Part shown: positions 8,183 to 17,304 of the stretch, in pieces | Layout of the letters: every line of letters begins with the position of its first letter | Numbering within the stretch: position 1 is the first letter of the stretch | Assembly: GCF_001279775.1 (NCBI RefSeq) | Contig: NZ_LGDG01000284.1 | Span: 62,001 to 126,000 of the forward strand | Direction: 5' to 3' | DNA length: 64,000 nucleotides | Source of the DNA: Streptomyces sp. MMG1533 | Lineage (GTDB): Bacteria > Actinomycetota > Actinomycetes > Streptomycetales > Streptomycetaceae | Made by a program: the position numbers and the translations under genes | The notes under the pieces: model-generated | The model's database searches: none | What the model was told of the DNA's origin: nothing | Seen by the model: the letters and a program-made list of their open reading frames with translations, nothing else

Positions 8183-8653
8183 ATGCAGGTCGCACTCCGC
8201 GACGTCCACGACAGCGACCTGCCGGTCTTCTTCCGGCAGCTCAACGACCCTCAGGCCCTGCACATGGCGGCCTTCACCCCGAGGGACCCGGCCGACTGGG
8301 ACGCCTTCGAGGCGCAGTGGAAGAAGCAGCGGTCTTCCGCCGACGTGGTGCGGACGGTCCTGGCCGACGGTGACGTGGTGGGCAGCGCGGCGGTGTACGG
8401 GGAGCCGGGCGAGCGCGAGGTCACGTACTGGATCGACCGCACGTACTGGGGCCGGGGCATCGCCACCGCCGCCCTGGGCACGCTGCTGACCGAGGTACCG
8501 GAACGCCCCCTGTACGCCCGCGCCGCCGCCGACAACGGGGGTTCCCTGCGTGTCCTGACGAAGTGCGGCTTCCGCCCCACCGCCCGCGCGACGGGCTATG
8601 CGAACGCCCGCGGCGAGGAGATCGACGAGGTCGTGCTGACGCTGGAAGTCTGA
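8183..8653 (+). CDS. GNAT family N-acetyltransferase
   Basis: A 156-residue RimJ/RimL-like acetyltransferase fold. The acetyl-CoA loop is WGRGIATAALGTLL, followed by ARAAADNGGSLRVLTKCGF, the usual Asn and hydrophobic helix. It begins 3 nt after the IclR stop, so the two are co-translated. The acceptor (protein or small molecule) is unknown. Confidence 0.88.
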   Translation: MQVALRDVHDSDLPVFFRQLNDPQALHMAAFTPRDPADWDAFEAQWKKQRSSADVVRTVLADGDVVGSAAVYGEPGEREVTYWIDRTYWGRGIATAALGTLLTEVPERPLYARAAADNGGSLRVLTKCGFRPTARATGYANARGEEIDEVVLTLEV

Positions 8654-8746
8654 GTGCGGGCGGAGTCGGGCTCCTTCATGAACGCTCGATGAGAAATCCG
8701 GCCGAAAGGAACGTTCCGTGCGCTCCCGCTCGTCTTTCTGAGCGGG

Positions 8747-10189
8747 ATGAACAAAACGATCAGGCGCGCCTCCGTCTTCACGCTGCTGCTGGTGTTCGCT
8801 CTGCTGATCAGGGCGACCTGGGTGCAGTTCTACGACGGCAAGGCGCTCGCGGACGACAAGGACAACCGGCGCAACGCGATCGCGCTGTACAGCGAGCCAC
8901 TCGGCGACATCGTCGTGGGCGGAAAGTCGGTCACCGGTTCGGCGCCCACCAGCGGCGACCTCAAGTACAAGCGGACGTACACGGACGGCAAGCTGTACTC
9001 GGCCGTCACGGGCTACAGCTCGCAGGCGTACGGAGCGACGCAGTTGGAGGGCATCTACCAGGACCTGCTCGACGGCACGGACACCCGCCTGAAGACCGTG
9101 ATGGACACGGTCACCGGCAAGCGGGCCGACCCGGGCAATGTGATCACGACGATCGACCCGGCCGTGCAGAAGGCGGCGTACGACGCGCTCGGCGACAACA
9201 AGGGCGCCGCCGTCGCGATCGACCCGGCCACGGGCAAGATCCTCGCGGTCGTCTCCACGCCGTCGTACGACCCCTCGACGCTCGCCACGGGCGAGGGCGA
9301 CGCGTGGACGCAGCTGACCAAGGACTCCGAGAAGCCGATGACGAACCGGGCGCTGCGTCAGCCGCTGCCGCCGGGCTCGACGTTCAAGCTGGTCGTGGCG
9401 GCGGCCGCGCTGGAGGACGGGCTCTACTCCTCGGTGGACGAGAAGACGGACAGCCCCGACCCGTACCAACTGCCGCTGTCCAACGACGTGCTGTCCAACG
9501 AGAATCCGTCGGCGCCCTGCGAGAACGCCTCGATCCGGGTGGCCCTGCAGTACTCCTGCAACAACGTCTTCGCGAAGATGGCCGTCGACCTGGGCCAGGA
9601 CAAGGTCCGGGCCCAGGCGGAGAAGTTCGGGTTCAACGACGCGTCTCAGGACGTGCCGGTGCGGGCGTACGAGAGCGTGTACCCGAAGGACATGGACAAG
9701 GCGCAGACGGCCCTGTCGGGCATCGGCCAGTTCGACGTGACGGCGACACCGCTGCAGATGGCCATGGTGTCGGCGGCGATAGCCAACGGCGGCAAGCTGG
9801 TCTCGCCGCACATGGTCTCGCAGATCACCGACAGCGGCGGTGACGTCCTGGAGAACTACGACGACAACACGGACACCACGGAGATCGTCAGCCCCTCCAC
9901 CGCCGAGCAGTTGCAGTCGGCGATGCAGACGGTGGTCGAGGAGGGAACCGGCACGAACGCGCAGATCTCGGGCGCGACGGTGGGCGGCAAGACCGGTACG
10001 GCCCAGCACGGCGAGAACAACAACCAGACGCCGTATGCCTGGTTCACGTCGTACGGCAAGGCCGACGGCAAGGAGGTCGCCGTGGCGGTGGTCGTGGAGC
10101 AGTCGAACGCGGCCCGGTCGGAGGTCAGCGGCAACGGGCTGGCGGCACCGGTCGCCAAGGCCGTGATGGAAGCGGCGCTGAAGAACTAG
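8747..10189 (+). CDS. Class B penicillin-binding protein (PbpA-type transpeptidase)
   Basis: A 480-residue D,D-transpeptidase that cross-links peptidoglycan outside the membrane. One N-terminal membrane anchor (FTLLLVFALLIRATW) is followed by a dimerisation domain. The catalytic motifs are STFK (in PPGSTFKLVV), SCN (in QYSCNNVFA) and KTG (in GGKTGTAQ). The length and order match the PbpA/PBP2-like proteins that in Streptomyces accompany FtsW/RodA. Here it stands alone and carries no PASTA domains. It may be one of several paralogues acting in growth or sporulation septation. Confidence 0.9.
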   Translation: MNKTIRRASVFTLLLVFALLIRATWVQFYDGKALADDKDNRRNAIALYSEPLGDIVVGGKSVTGSAPTSGDLKYKRTYTDGKLYSAVTGYSSQAYGATQLEGIYQDLLDGTDTRLKTVMDTVTGKRADPGNVITTIDPAVQKAAYDALGDNKGAAVAIDPATGKILAVVSTPSYDPSTLATGEGDAWTQLTKDSEKPMTNRALRQPLPPGSTFKLVVAAAALEDGLYSSVDEKTDSPDPYQLPLSNDVLSNENPSAPCENASIRVALQYSCNNVFAKMAVDLGQDKVRAQAEKFGFNDASQDVPVRAYESVYPKDMDKAQTALSGIGQFDVTATPLQMAMVSAAIANGGKLVSPHMVSQITDSGGDVLENYDDNTDTTEIVSPSTAEQLQSAMQTVVEEGTGTNAQISGATVGGKTGTAQHGENNNQTPYAWFTSYGKADGKEVAVAVVVEQSNAARSEVSGNGLAAPVAKAVMEAALKN

Positions 10190-10203
10190 CTGAAAAACAG
10201 GAA

Positions 10204-10239
10204 GTCCGGGGACAGCCTCGACTGAGGCCGTCCCCGGAC
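10204..10239. terminator. Strong hairpin terminator
   Basis: A 16-bp stem (10204-10219 with 10224-10239, one G-U) with a 4-nt loop lies 15 nt after the penicillin-binding protein stop and faces the end of the convergent permease gene. Confidence 0.85.
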
Positions 10240-10257
10240 CCGACCGGTTCGCTGACT

Positions 10258-10297
10258 CGCTACTTCGCTACTTCGCTACTTCGCTACTTCGCTACTT
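10258..10297. repeat. Five perfect CGCTACTT tandem units
   Basis: The 8-bp unit is repeated five times without error. The permease stop codon (TAG at 10292-10294) lies inside the last unit. Because 8 is not a multiple of 3, a stop recurs in shifted frames, so slippage here leaves the permease end effectively unchanged. Confidence 0.9.
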
Positions 10298-11749
10298 CGC
10301 GCCCAGGATCTGCTCGATCGGGTCGATCGCGAAGTACACCAGGAACATTGCCGAGGTCGCCCACAGCAGCCAGTGGATCTCCCTGGCCTTGCCGAGAACC
10401 GCCTTGATCACCACGTAGGCGAGGAAGCCGGCGCCGATGCCGTTGGTGATGGAGTACGTGAAGGGCATCACGGCGATGGTCAGGAAGGCCGGGATGGCGA
10501 TCTCGTACTTGTCCCAGTCGATGTTCTTGACCTGGGTCATCATCAGGAAGCCGACGGCCACCAGCGCCGGGGCGGCCGCCTGGAGCGGGACGATGGTGAG
10601 CAGCGGCGTCAGGAACAGGGCGAGGGCGAAGAGGCCGCCGGTGATCAGGTTGGAGAAGCCGGTGCGCGAGCCCTCGCCGACGCCGGCCGCCGACTCGATG
10701 TAGGACGTGGCGGAGGAGGACGAGGCCGCACCGCCCGCGACCGCCGCGGCACCGTCGATGAGCAGCACCCGCCCGAGGCCCGGCACCTTGCCCTCCTCGT
10801 CGAGCAGGCCGGCCTCGGCGCTGATGCCGACGACCGTGCCCATGGTGTCGAAGAAGTCGGACAGGATCAGCGTGAAGATCAGCAGGACGACGGTGACGAC
10901 GCCGACGCCGGCCGCGTCGAAGGCGCCGAACAGGCTGAAGTGACCGATCAGCCCGAAGTCGGGGGTGTCGACCACCTTGTCGGGCCACGCGGGCGTGGTC
11001 AGGCCCCAGGCCTTGATGTCGGCGATCGAGTTGATGATCATCGCGATGATCGTCATGGTGACGATGCTGATGAGGATGGCGCCCTTGACCTTGCGGGCGA
11101 TCAGTCCGATCGTCAGCAGCACGCCGAGGCAGAAGACGAGGATCGGCCACCCGGTGAGGGTGCCGGTGGCGCCGAGCTGGACGGGGACCGTGGTGCCCGC
11201 GATGTCGGGGATACGGCTGACGAAGCCAGCGTCGACGAAGCCGATGAAGGCGATGAACAGGCCGATGCCGACGCTGATGGCCTGCTTGAGGGATTGCGGA
11301 ATGGCATGCATGACGGCCTCGCGCAGCCCGGTCACCACCAGGACGCAGATCAGCAGACCTTCGAGGACGACCAGGCCCATCGCGTCGTCCCAGCTCATCA
11401 GCGGGGCGATCTGGAAGGCGACGACCGCGTTCAGGCCGAGGCCGGCGGCGAGCGCGAGGGGCAGGTTGCCGCCGACGCCCATGATGATCGTCATGACGGC
11501 GGCCACCAGGGCGGTGGCGGTGGTGAGTTGGACCGCATCCAGCTGATCGCCGAACTTGTCCTTGGCGCTGCCGAGGATGATGGGATTCAGGACAAGGATG
11601 TAGGCCATCGTGAAGAACGTGGCGAAGCCGCCGCGTATCTCACGGGCGAAGGTGGACCCCCGCTGGGAGATCTTGAAGAACCGGTCGACGCTGTTCGTCG
11701 CCGGTGGCGAGCCGCTCGGCCGGTCGGCCACCTTCTGCGGTGCGGACAT
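10292..11749 (-). CDS. NCS2 family purine permease (guanine/hypoxanthine-type)
   Basis: A 485-residue inner-membrane nucleobase transporter with about 12-14 hydrophobic segments. The signature LSDFFDTMGTVVGISAEAGL and the early FFTMAYILVLNPIIL segment mark the PbuG/AzgA guanine-hypoxanthine branch rather than uracil carriers. ATG 11749 has AAGGAG 8 nt upstream. It is monocistronic. No purine riboswitch-like structure is evident in its leader. Confidence 0.88.
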   Translation of the reverse strand: MSAPQKVADRPSGSPPATNSVDRFFKISQRGSTFAREIRGGFATFFTMAYILVLNPIILGSAKDKFGDQLDAVQLTTATALVAAVMTIIMGVGGNLPLALAAGLGLNAVVAFQIAPLMSWDDAMGLVVLEGLLICVLVVTGLREAVMHAIPQSLKQAISVGIGLFIAFIGFVDAGFVSRIPDIAGTTVPVQLGATGTLTGWPILVFCLGVLLTIGLIARKVKGAILISIVTMTIIAMIINSIADIKAWGLTTPAWPDKVVDTPDFGLIGHFSLFGAFDAAGVGVVTVVLLIFTLILSDFFDTMGTVVGISAEAGLLDEEGKVPGLGRVLLIDGAAAVAGGAASSSSATSYIESAAGVGEGSRTGFSNLITGGLFALALFLTPLLTIVPLQAAAPALVAVGFLMMTQVKNIDWDKYEIAIPAFLTIAVMPFTYSITNGIGAGFLAYVVIKAVLGKAREIHWLLWATSAMFLVYFAIDPIEQILGAK

Positions 11750-11948
11750 GGTTGTAGCTCCTTGTTGCCTGAATGATCGGTGTGCGGATGCTGGCTGGAT
11801 TGTTCCTGCGTTGAACCCGTTTCGGGTTTTCTCCGTGTTACGGAATCAGGGTCGGGGGACCATACAGCGTTCGAAGACCCGTACGAACCATGCAGACGAT
11901 CACTGCTACGCTTCCGGATCTCGTCCCGGCCCACGCCGGACGATCACA

Positions 11949-11964
11949 TGTCATACACATGACA
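11949..11964. promoter_or_regulatory. Dyad TGTCA-N6-TGACA upstream of ECF sigma gene
   Basis: This perfect 5-bp inverted repeat lies 51 nt before the sigma start in the 265-nt divergent region between the permease and the sigma factor. That region also holds an AACCCG-TTT-CGGGTT mini-hairpin. It could bind a dimeric regulator; nothing more can be said. Confidence 0.4.
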
Positions 11965-12014
11965 CGCACAGGCGCCCTGATGGGAGCCCCAGTCGCCGTG
12001 AGGAGAGGTCGCCC

Positions 12015-12581
12015 GTGGGCACAGTCGTCGACGACGCCGCCTCCGTGGAGTTCCACGCCTTCTTCGAGCGTCACTACGCCGAACTGTCCCGCCTCGCACA
12101 TCTGCTGACTGGTGAGGCGGACGCCGCCGACGACCTGGCGGCCGACGCGTTACTGGCGCTGTGGCACCGCTGGGACCGGGTCCGCGCGGCCGACCACCCG
12201 GCGGCGTACGCGCGCGGAGTCGTGGCCAATCTGGCCCGCACCCGCATCCGCAGCGCGGTCCGTGAGCGGCGGCGCATCGCGCTGTTCTGGTCGCAGCGCG
12301 AGGAGAAGATCGAGAACCCGGACGTCGCGGGCGTGGTGGACGTGCAGGAGGCCCTGCGCAGACTTCCGTTCCGCAAGCGGGCCTGTGTGGTGCTGCGGCA
12401 CGCGTTCGACCTCTCGGAGAAGGACACCGCGCTCACCCTCGGAGTCTCGGTCGGTACGGTGAAGAGCCAGACCTCGAAGGGAATGGCGGAGCTGCAGCGG
12501 CTGCTCGGCACACAGGCGGCACCGCTTAGAGTGCATGCGGCGATGGTGCGCACCGGCGACGCCGCGGGAAGGGACCGATGA
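12015..12581 (+). CDS. SigE-family ECF sigma factor with a TTA codon
   Basis: 188 residues: region 2 is HYAELSRLAHLLTGEADAADD followed by ADALLALWHRWDRV, and region 4 is LPFRKRACVVLRHAFDLSEKD followed by ALTLGVSVGTVKSQTSKG. GTG 12015 is chosen because AGGAGAGG lies 6 nt before it; longer in-frame extensions cross non-coding sequence. Codon 46 (12150-12152) is TTA, the rare leucine codon read by the bldA tRNA in Streptomyces, so translation is expected to depend on development. The stop overlaps the next ATG (ATGA), the classic sigma/anti-sigma arrangement. Confidence 0.9.
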   Translation: MGTVVDDAASVEFHAFFERHYAELSRLAHLLTGEADAADDLAADALLALWHRWDRVRAADHPAAYARGVVANLARTRIRSAVRERRRIALFWSQREEKIENPDVAGVVDVQEALRRLPFRKRACVVLRHAFDLSEKDTALTLGVSVGTVKSQTSKGMAELQRLLGTQAAPLRVHAAMVRTGDAAGRDR

Positions 12582-13417
12582 CCATGCAGCGGGACGTGCA
12601 CGACAAGCTGCGCGCCCGGCTGCACGAGGCGGCCGGAACACACGAGCCCGACCGCGCGCGCATCCTGGCCCGCGTCGAGCGCGGTATGAGCGAGCAGACC
12701 CGCACCGACCACCGGGCGACCCGCCCGCCGGTGTTCGGCTGGGTACGGGTGGTCGCCGCCACGACCGCGGTCGCGGGCGTACTCGGCGTCGGCGGCTACG
12801 CGGTGGCGTCCGCGGTGAAGGAGGACACTCCCACGCAGAAGTCGGTCGCGGCCACGGCGACACCGTCCCCGGACGCGACGAGCCGCGCACCCGCCCCGCC
12901 GCCGGACCCGACGCCGAGCGCGAAGGAGACCCGCGAGCCGAGCAAGTCGCCTGCGCGGACACCGAGTGCGTCCGCCACCGCCGAGGCGCCCACCGCCTCC
13001 GGCACCGAGGACGGCCCGCTGTGGTCGGACGGCTCGGTGGACCCGCACAGCAACGAGTTCTGGGGGCAGAGCAACGTGACCCTCAAGACGACCGAGAAAC
13101 TCACCGCGCTCACCGTCCGGTTGAAGGTCAGGCAGACCGGCGGGCTCACCTCGACGGGTGCCTGGCGATCCGCTCCCGAGGACGACTTCACGACGACCGT
13201 CGTCGAGCAGGACGGCTTCGTCGTCTACACCTGGGTGCTCAAGCCGGGCCACTCGGTGTGGCCGGGCGAGTGGGTGTTCGCGGGCCAGTACGACCACGAC
13301 CGCGGCGGCCGGGACGCGCGGGACGACGGCTACGAGATCACCGCCACCTCGGGCGGCCAACAGCGTTCCGTGGCGGGCGACTTCGCCGCCAGTGAAGAGG
13401 ACGAGGGCGACTCGTAG
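12578..13417 (+). CDS. Probable membrane anti-sigma partner
   Basis: The 279-residue protein has a cytoplasmic N-terminus of ~50 residues, one membrane helix (VVAATTAVAGVLGVGGYAVASAV) and a Ser/Pro/Thr-rich extracytoplasmic linker. A ~130-residue C-terminal beta-rich domain (SNEFWGQSNVTLKTTEKLTAL to YEITATSGG) ends in an acidic tail. Overlap by ATGA with the sigma gene and this topology support an anti-sigma or signal-sensing role. No zinc-finger motif is visible, so binding to the sigma factor is inferred from context only. Confidence 0.65.
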   Translation: MTMQRDVHDKLRARLHEAAGTHEPDRARILARVERGMSEQTRTDHRATRPPVFGWVRVVAATTAVAGVLGVGGYAVASAVKEDTPTQKSVAATATPSPDATSRAPAPPPDPTPSAKETREPSKSPARTPSASATAEAPTASGTEDGPLWSDGSVDPHSNEFWGQSNVTLKTTEKLTALTVRLKVRQTGGLTSTGAWRSAPEDDFTTTVVEQDGFVVYTWVLKPGHSVWPGEWVFAGQYDHDRGGRDARDDGYEITATSGGQQRSVAGDFAASEEDEGDS

Positions 13418-13500
13418 GAAAGTCCTGAAGGGGCGGCAACCCTTTCCTCAACCGTGGCGACCAGGAAACGCAAGGTTCCTCTCCCACGCAAGGAATGGGC

Positions 13501-14331
13501 ATGACTGCACGAGCTGAACAGCGCGTCCGCCACCGCCGCCGGGTCACCACGAAGCGAGCGGTGATCGCCTCAGCCACCGCATTAGGCATCACCGGCGCAG
13601 CGATCGTCACCACGTCGATGCTGTCCCCCGCCGGCGCCGCCTCGGCGTGGCCCACCGCCAACGGCAGCAAGGCCGTGCCGTCGACGATCAAGGTGTCCGG
13701 CACGTACGACGGCAAGCTCACGAAGTTCTACGGCTCCGGCGACCTGGGCGGCGACAGCCAGGACGAGGGCCAGGACCCGGTCTTCCAGCTGGCCGACGGC
13801 GCGGTCCTCAAGAACGTGATCATCGGTACCCCGGCCGCCGACGGCGTCCACTGCCTGGGCAGCTGCACCCTGCAGAACGTGTGGTGGCTGGACGTCGGCG
13901 AGGACGCCGCCACCTTCAAGGGCAAGTCGGCGTCGTCGGTGTACACGGTCTACGGCGGCGGCGCGAAGAACGGGGCGGACAAGGTCCTCCAGTTCAACGG
14001 CGCGGGCAAGCTCGTCGTCAGCAAGTTCCAGGTCGAGAACTCCGGCAAGCTGGTGCGCTCCTGCGGCAACTGCTCCACGCAGTACAAGCGCACGATCATC
14101 ATCAACGACGTGGACGTCACCGCGCCGATGAACTCGATCGTCGGCGTCAACGCCAACTACGGCGACACCGCCGCCCTGCGCAAGGTGCGCATCCACGGCG
14201 ACAGCAGCAAGAAGATCAAGACCTGCGTCCGCTTCCAGGGCAACAACACCGGCAAGGAGCCCACCCAGCTCGGTGTCGGCCCGGACGGAACCTCCTGCAA
14301 GTTCTCCTCATCTGACATCACGTACCAGTGA
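13501..14331 (+). CDS. Pectate lyase, family PL3 (secreted)
   Basis: Secreted 276-residue lyase that cleaves polygalacturonate by beta-elimination, Ca2+-dependent in this family. After a signal peptide (residues ~1-42, ending SPAGAASA) comes the PL3 right-handed helix with DGAVLKNVIIGTPAADGVHC, NVWWLDVGEDAATFKG and GADKVLQFNGAGKLVVSKFQVENSGKL (the last is longer than 20 residues only if joined to its flanks; see 14000-14060). The start is ATG 13501, 6 nt after AAGGA; the ATG at 13495 abuts the ribosome site. Codon 28 (13582-13584), in the signal peptide, is TTA, implying bldA dependence. It lies 83 nt after the sigma/anti-sigma pair. Confidence 0.92.
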   Translation: MTARAEQRVRHRRRVTTKRAVIASATALGITGAAIVTTSMLSPAGAASAWPTANGSKAVPSTIKVSGTYDGKLTKFYGSGDLGGDSQDEGQDPVFQLADGAVLKNVIIGTPAADGVHCLGSCTLQNVWWLDVGEDAATFKGKSASSVYTVYGGGAKNGADKVLQFNGAGKLVVSKFQVENSGKLVRSCGNCSTQYKRTIIINDVDVTAPMNSIVGVNANYGDTAALRKVRIHGDSSKKIKTCVRFQGNNTGKEPTQLGVGPDGTSCKFSSSDITYQ

Positions 14332-14362
14332 ATGAGCCTTCACACATGACGGAGCACACTCC

Positions 14363-16045
14363 TTGAGCACGCACAAGAAGCACCTCACGCGCAGACGCGT
14401 GCTCGGGGCCTCCGCGATCGGCGTCGCCGCCACCGGCGCCGCCGTCGCGGGGGGCACCGGCCTCCTGTCGTCCGCGTCCGCCGCGGCGTTCGGCTACTCG
14501 GACGACGGCAGGAACCACGTCGTCGACACCGGCGCCTCCCTGGTCTTCAAGGTCTCCAAATCGACCGGCGACATCACGTCCCTGGCCTACAAGGGCAAGG
14601 AGTACGAGGGATACGGCGGCAAGCACTCGCACGTCGAATCAGGGCTCGGCGCCTCCACCGTCACGATCAAGCGGACCGGGTCGACCATCCTCGTGAAGGT
14701 CGTGCACGGCGCGATCACGCAGTGGTACGCGGCGCGCAGCGGCGAGAACAACGTCTACCTGTGGACGGACAAGAAGGACGCGTCCTTCACCGCCACCCGG
14801 TACATCGTGCGCATCAAGCCCGGGATGTTCCCCAACACGGGCCCGGACTCCTGGATCGAGGCTTCGGACAAGGTCATCGAGGCCGGTGACGTGTGGCGGC
14901 GCGCGGACGGCACCACGCACTCCAAGCACTACTCGGGCAAGCGGACGATCGACTACGACCACGTCGGCTTCACCACCGGCTCGGTCGGTCTGTGGCTGGT
15001 CCGCTCCAACCACGAGAAGGCCTCGGGCGGCCCGTTCTACCGCTCCCTGCTGCGCCATTCGAACGACCTCGGGGCCGGGCTCTACGAGATCCTGCACTAC
15101 AACCAGGCCCAGACGGAGCCGGAGCGCTTCGGCCTCCAAGGCCCGTACGTGCTGGCCTTCACCGACGGCGGCGCCCCCTCGTCGTCCCTCTCCCAGGCGA
15201 ACCTCGACACCTCGTGGGTGGACGGCCTCGGCATCACCGGCTGGGTCGGCAAGGCCGGCCGCGGCAGGGTGGCGGGCGTCGGCCTCAAGGGCATGGACGC
15301 CGAGTACGCGTACACCGTGGGCTTCGCGAACGCCGACGCCCAGTACTGGGCGAAGGCCGCGGCCGGCACGGGTGCCTTCTCCTGCAAGGGGATGCTGCCG
15401 GGGACGTACACGATGACCGTGTACAAGGGCGAGTTGGCCGTGCACACCGGCACGGTGAAGGTGACGGCCGGGGGTGCGACGTCGCTGCACAGCATCACCG
15501 TCACCGGCGACCCCTCCGCCGCCCGGACCGTCTGGCGGCTCGGCGACTGGGACGGCACGCCCGGTGGGTTCAAGAACGCCGAGCTGATGACGTACGCGCA
15601 CCCGTCCGACGGCCGCGCGGCGAAGTGGACGGGGAACGTCACGATCGGCAGCGGCGGCGAGGCCGCGTCCTTCCCGGCGTACATGTGGAAGGACGTCAAC
15701 GACGGGATCCTGGTCTACTTCAAGCTGACCAAGGCGCAGGCCGCCGCCGCGCACACCCTGCGCGTCGGGGTGACGGACGCGTTCCTCAACGGCCGTCCGC
15801 GCGTGAGCGTGAACGACTGGGTTTCGGCCATCCCCTCGGCACCCACCCAGCCCTCCACGCGCTCCCTCACCACAGGTTCTTACCGGGGGAACAACCACAC
15901 GTTCACCTTCAGCGTCCCTACTGGTGCGTGGCAGACGGACACCTCGCAGTACAACGTCCTGAAGCTCAGCATCGTCAGTGGTTCGACCGGCTCGGCCCAC
16001 CTCAGCCCGGGCACGTCGTTCGACTGTGTTGACCTGCTGGCCTGA
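14363..16045 (+). CDS. Rhamnogalacturonan lyase, family PL4 (secreted, Tat-type signal)
   Basis: A 560-residue PL4 enzyme that cleaves the alternating rhamnose-galacturonate backbone of rhamnogalacturonan I. The N-terminus TRRRVLGASAIG looks like a twin-arginine signal. Three modules follow the family pattern: a large beta-sandwich catalytic domain (to ~330, with SWIEASDKVIEAGDVWRRAD), an FnIII-like middle (GMLPGTYTMTVYKGELAV) and a C-terminal CBM-like domain starting VWRLGDWDGTPGGFKN. The start must be TTG 14363, with GGAG 8 nt upstream. It lies 31 nt behind the PL3 gene and is probably co-transcribed. Confidence 0.9.
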   Translation: MSTHKKHLTRRRVLGASAIGVAATGAAVAGGTGLLSSASAAAFGYSDDGRNHVVDTGASLVFKVSKSTGDITSLAYKGKEYEGYGGKHSHVESGLGASTVTIKRTGSTILVKVVHGAITQWYAARSGENNVYLWTDKKDASFTATRYIVRIKPGMFPNTGPDSWIEASDKVIEAGDVWRRADGTTHSKHYSGKRTIDYDHVGFTTGSVGLWLVRSNHEKASGGPFYRSLLRHSNDLGAGLYEILHYNQAQTEPERFGLQGPYVLAFTDGGAPSSSLSQANLDTSWVDGLGITGWVGKAGRGRVAGVGLKGMDAEYAYTVGFANADAQYWAKAAAGTGAFSCKGMLPGTYTMTVYKGELAVHTGTVKVTAGGATSLHSITVTGDPSAARTVWRLGDWDGTPGGFKNAELMTYAHPSDGRAAKWTGNVTIGSGGEAASFPAYMWKDVNDGILVYFKLTKAQAAAAHTLRVGVTDAFLNGRPRVSVNDWVSAIPSAPTQPSTRSLTTGSYRGNNHTFTFSVPTGAWQTDTSQYNVLKLSIVSGSTGSAHLSPGTSFDCVDLLA

Positions 16046-16097
16046 GCCCCCCTCGGCCGGCAGCAGGCCGGTTCGAGCCCCCCTCGGCCGGCGACAG

Positions 16098-16133
16098 GAT
16101 CGCCCCCGCCGGTGACGACCGGCGGGGGCGATC
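16098..16133. terminator. Bidirectional terminator between PL4 and PL9
   Basis: A perfect 16-bp stem (16098-16113 with 16118-16133) with loop GACG lies between two converging genes. Just before it are two direct copies of GAGCCCCCCTCGGCCGGC (16044-16061 and 16075-16092), the first overlapping the PL4 stop. Confidence 0.9.
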
Positions 16134-16149
16134 TTCTGTGCGCGTGGGG

Positions 16150-17304
16150 TCAGTTCATCGTCGTGCCGATGGTCGTGGACCCCGTGGTCAGGAACGTCGT
16201 CGCGGGCAGCGAGCCGTCCGCCTTGCGGGCGCCGTACGCCGTGGTGGCGTCCGTCGACTTGAACGCCGGCGTGCTCACCCCGCTCTCCCAGTTGTTCGCC
16301 GCGGAGACCGTGGACGAACCCAGCTTGGACAGGCCCCCCTTGTTGCTCACCGCCAGGTTGCGGGCCAGCCTCGCCTTGCCCGTGGCGAAGTAGAACCCCG
16401 TCTGCGCATTGGCGTACGCGGTGTTCCGGTTCAACACGATCGCGCCGGGGTTGGAGTTCTCCGTGAATCCGTTCAGCGTGTTGTCCCAGGCCGCGTTGTT
16501 GTTGACGACATGGGCGACCGTGACACCTCCGCCGCCGAGCTTGAACCCGTTGCCGTTGCCCTCGAACGCCGAGTCGCCCCACCGGTTCTTGCCGTTGCCG
16601 AAGGCCCACGTGTGCTCGATGGTGACCGGCGAGGAGAACTGCCACAGGTCGAGGCCGTCGTCGGAGTTGTTGTACAGCCGCGCGCCCGTGATCCTGTTGC
16701 CGGTGCCGGAACCGAACTTCACGGCGATGCCGTCGGCGTTCTGCCCGTGCCCGGCCGGGTCGTAGTTGCCGTAACTGTCCAGGTTCTGCACGAGGTTGTT
16801 CGTCGTGCCGTCGCCGCGCAGGGTGAAGCCGGAGTCGCCGTTGTTCGCGGTGACGAGGTTCTTGAAGACGCCGCCGACCGAGGAGGTGACGACGAAGCCC
16901 TGGGCCGGGGAGTTCTGGAAGGTGAGGTTCTGGACGGTCCAGTAGTCACCGTAGATCCCGGCGAGCCAGGAGCCGTCGGCCAGCTTGGAGCCGTCGATCT
17001 TCACCTTCTCGCTGCCGTACGCCTGCAGCGTGATCCGCGCCGAACTCGTGCCGTTGGCGGTGGACTTGAGGGTGGCCGTCGGGGCGTACGTGCCGGCGCG
17101 GACCTGGATGACGGTGCCGGCGGACGCGTTCTTGACGGCCGACTCCAGCTGGGCGGTGGAGGAGACGGTGACCGTCGTCGTGGCGGCCTGGGCTCCTCCG
17201 TTGGAGAGACCGAGGTACACGCCGCCCGCGCACGCGGCGACGGCCACCGCCGCGGCGATCGAGAGGGTCCGCGTCCTGCGGTGACGTCCGGTGCTGAGAC
17301 GCAC
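16150..17304 (-). CDS. Pectate lyase family PL9, right-handed beta-helix (copy 1)
   Basis: 384 residues with an N-terminal signal (LSIAAAVAVAACAGGVYLGLS). The body is a parallel beta-helix with the PL9 core GIAVKFGSGTGNRITGARLY and NSDDGLDLWQFSSPVTIEHTW, where Ca2+-binding Asp residues and the Brønsted-base Lys region sit. It starts with GTG 17304 after AGGAAAGGAA; upstream in-frame codons encode no plausible signal peptide. It is a close paralogue of the gene at 20652-21764, with a nearly identical C-terminus (PATTFLTTGSTTIGTTM). The family degrades polygalacturonate outside the cell. Confidence 0.9.
   Translation of the reverse strand: MRLSTGRHRRTRTLSIAAAVAVAACAGGVYLGLSNGGAQAATTTVTVSSTAQLESAVKNASAGTVIQVRAGTYAPTATLKSTANGTSSARITLQAYGSEKVKIDGSKLADGSWLAGIYGDYWTVQNLTFQNSPAQGFVVTSSVGGVFKNLVTANNGDSGFTLRGDGTTNNLVQNLDSYGNYDPAGHGQNADGIAVKFGSGTGNRITGARLYNNSDDGLDLWQFSSPVTIEHTWAFGNGKNRWGDSAFEGNGNGFKLGGGGVTVAHVVNNNAAWDNTLNGFTENSNPGAIVLNRNTAYANAQTGFYFATGKARLARNLAVSNKGGLSKLGSSTVSAANNWESGVSTPAFKSTDATTAYGARKADGSLPATTFLTTGSTTIGTTMN

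Noticed and set aside
7556..10009. Long open frame on the minus strand opposite the IclR, GNAT and penicillin-binding genes
   Set aside because: Its protein is arginine/valine-rich nonsense mirroring the codon bias of real genes on the other strand. It contains no motif and no ribosome site.
11750..12014. Purine riboswitch before the NCS2 permease
   Set aside because: No three-way junction with the conserved loop nucleotides could be drawn; only a small AACCCG/CGGGTT hairpin is present.
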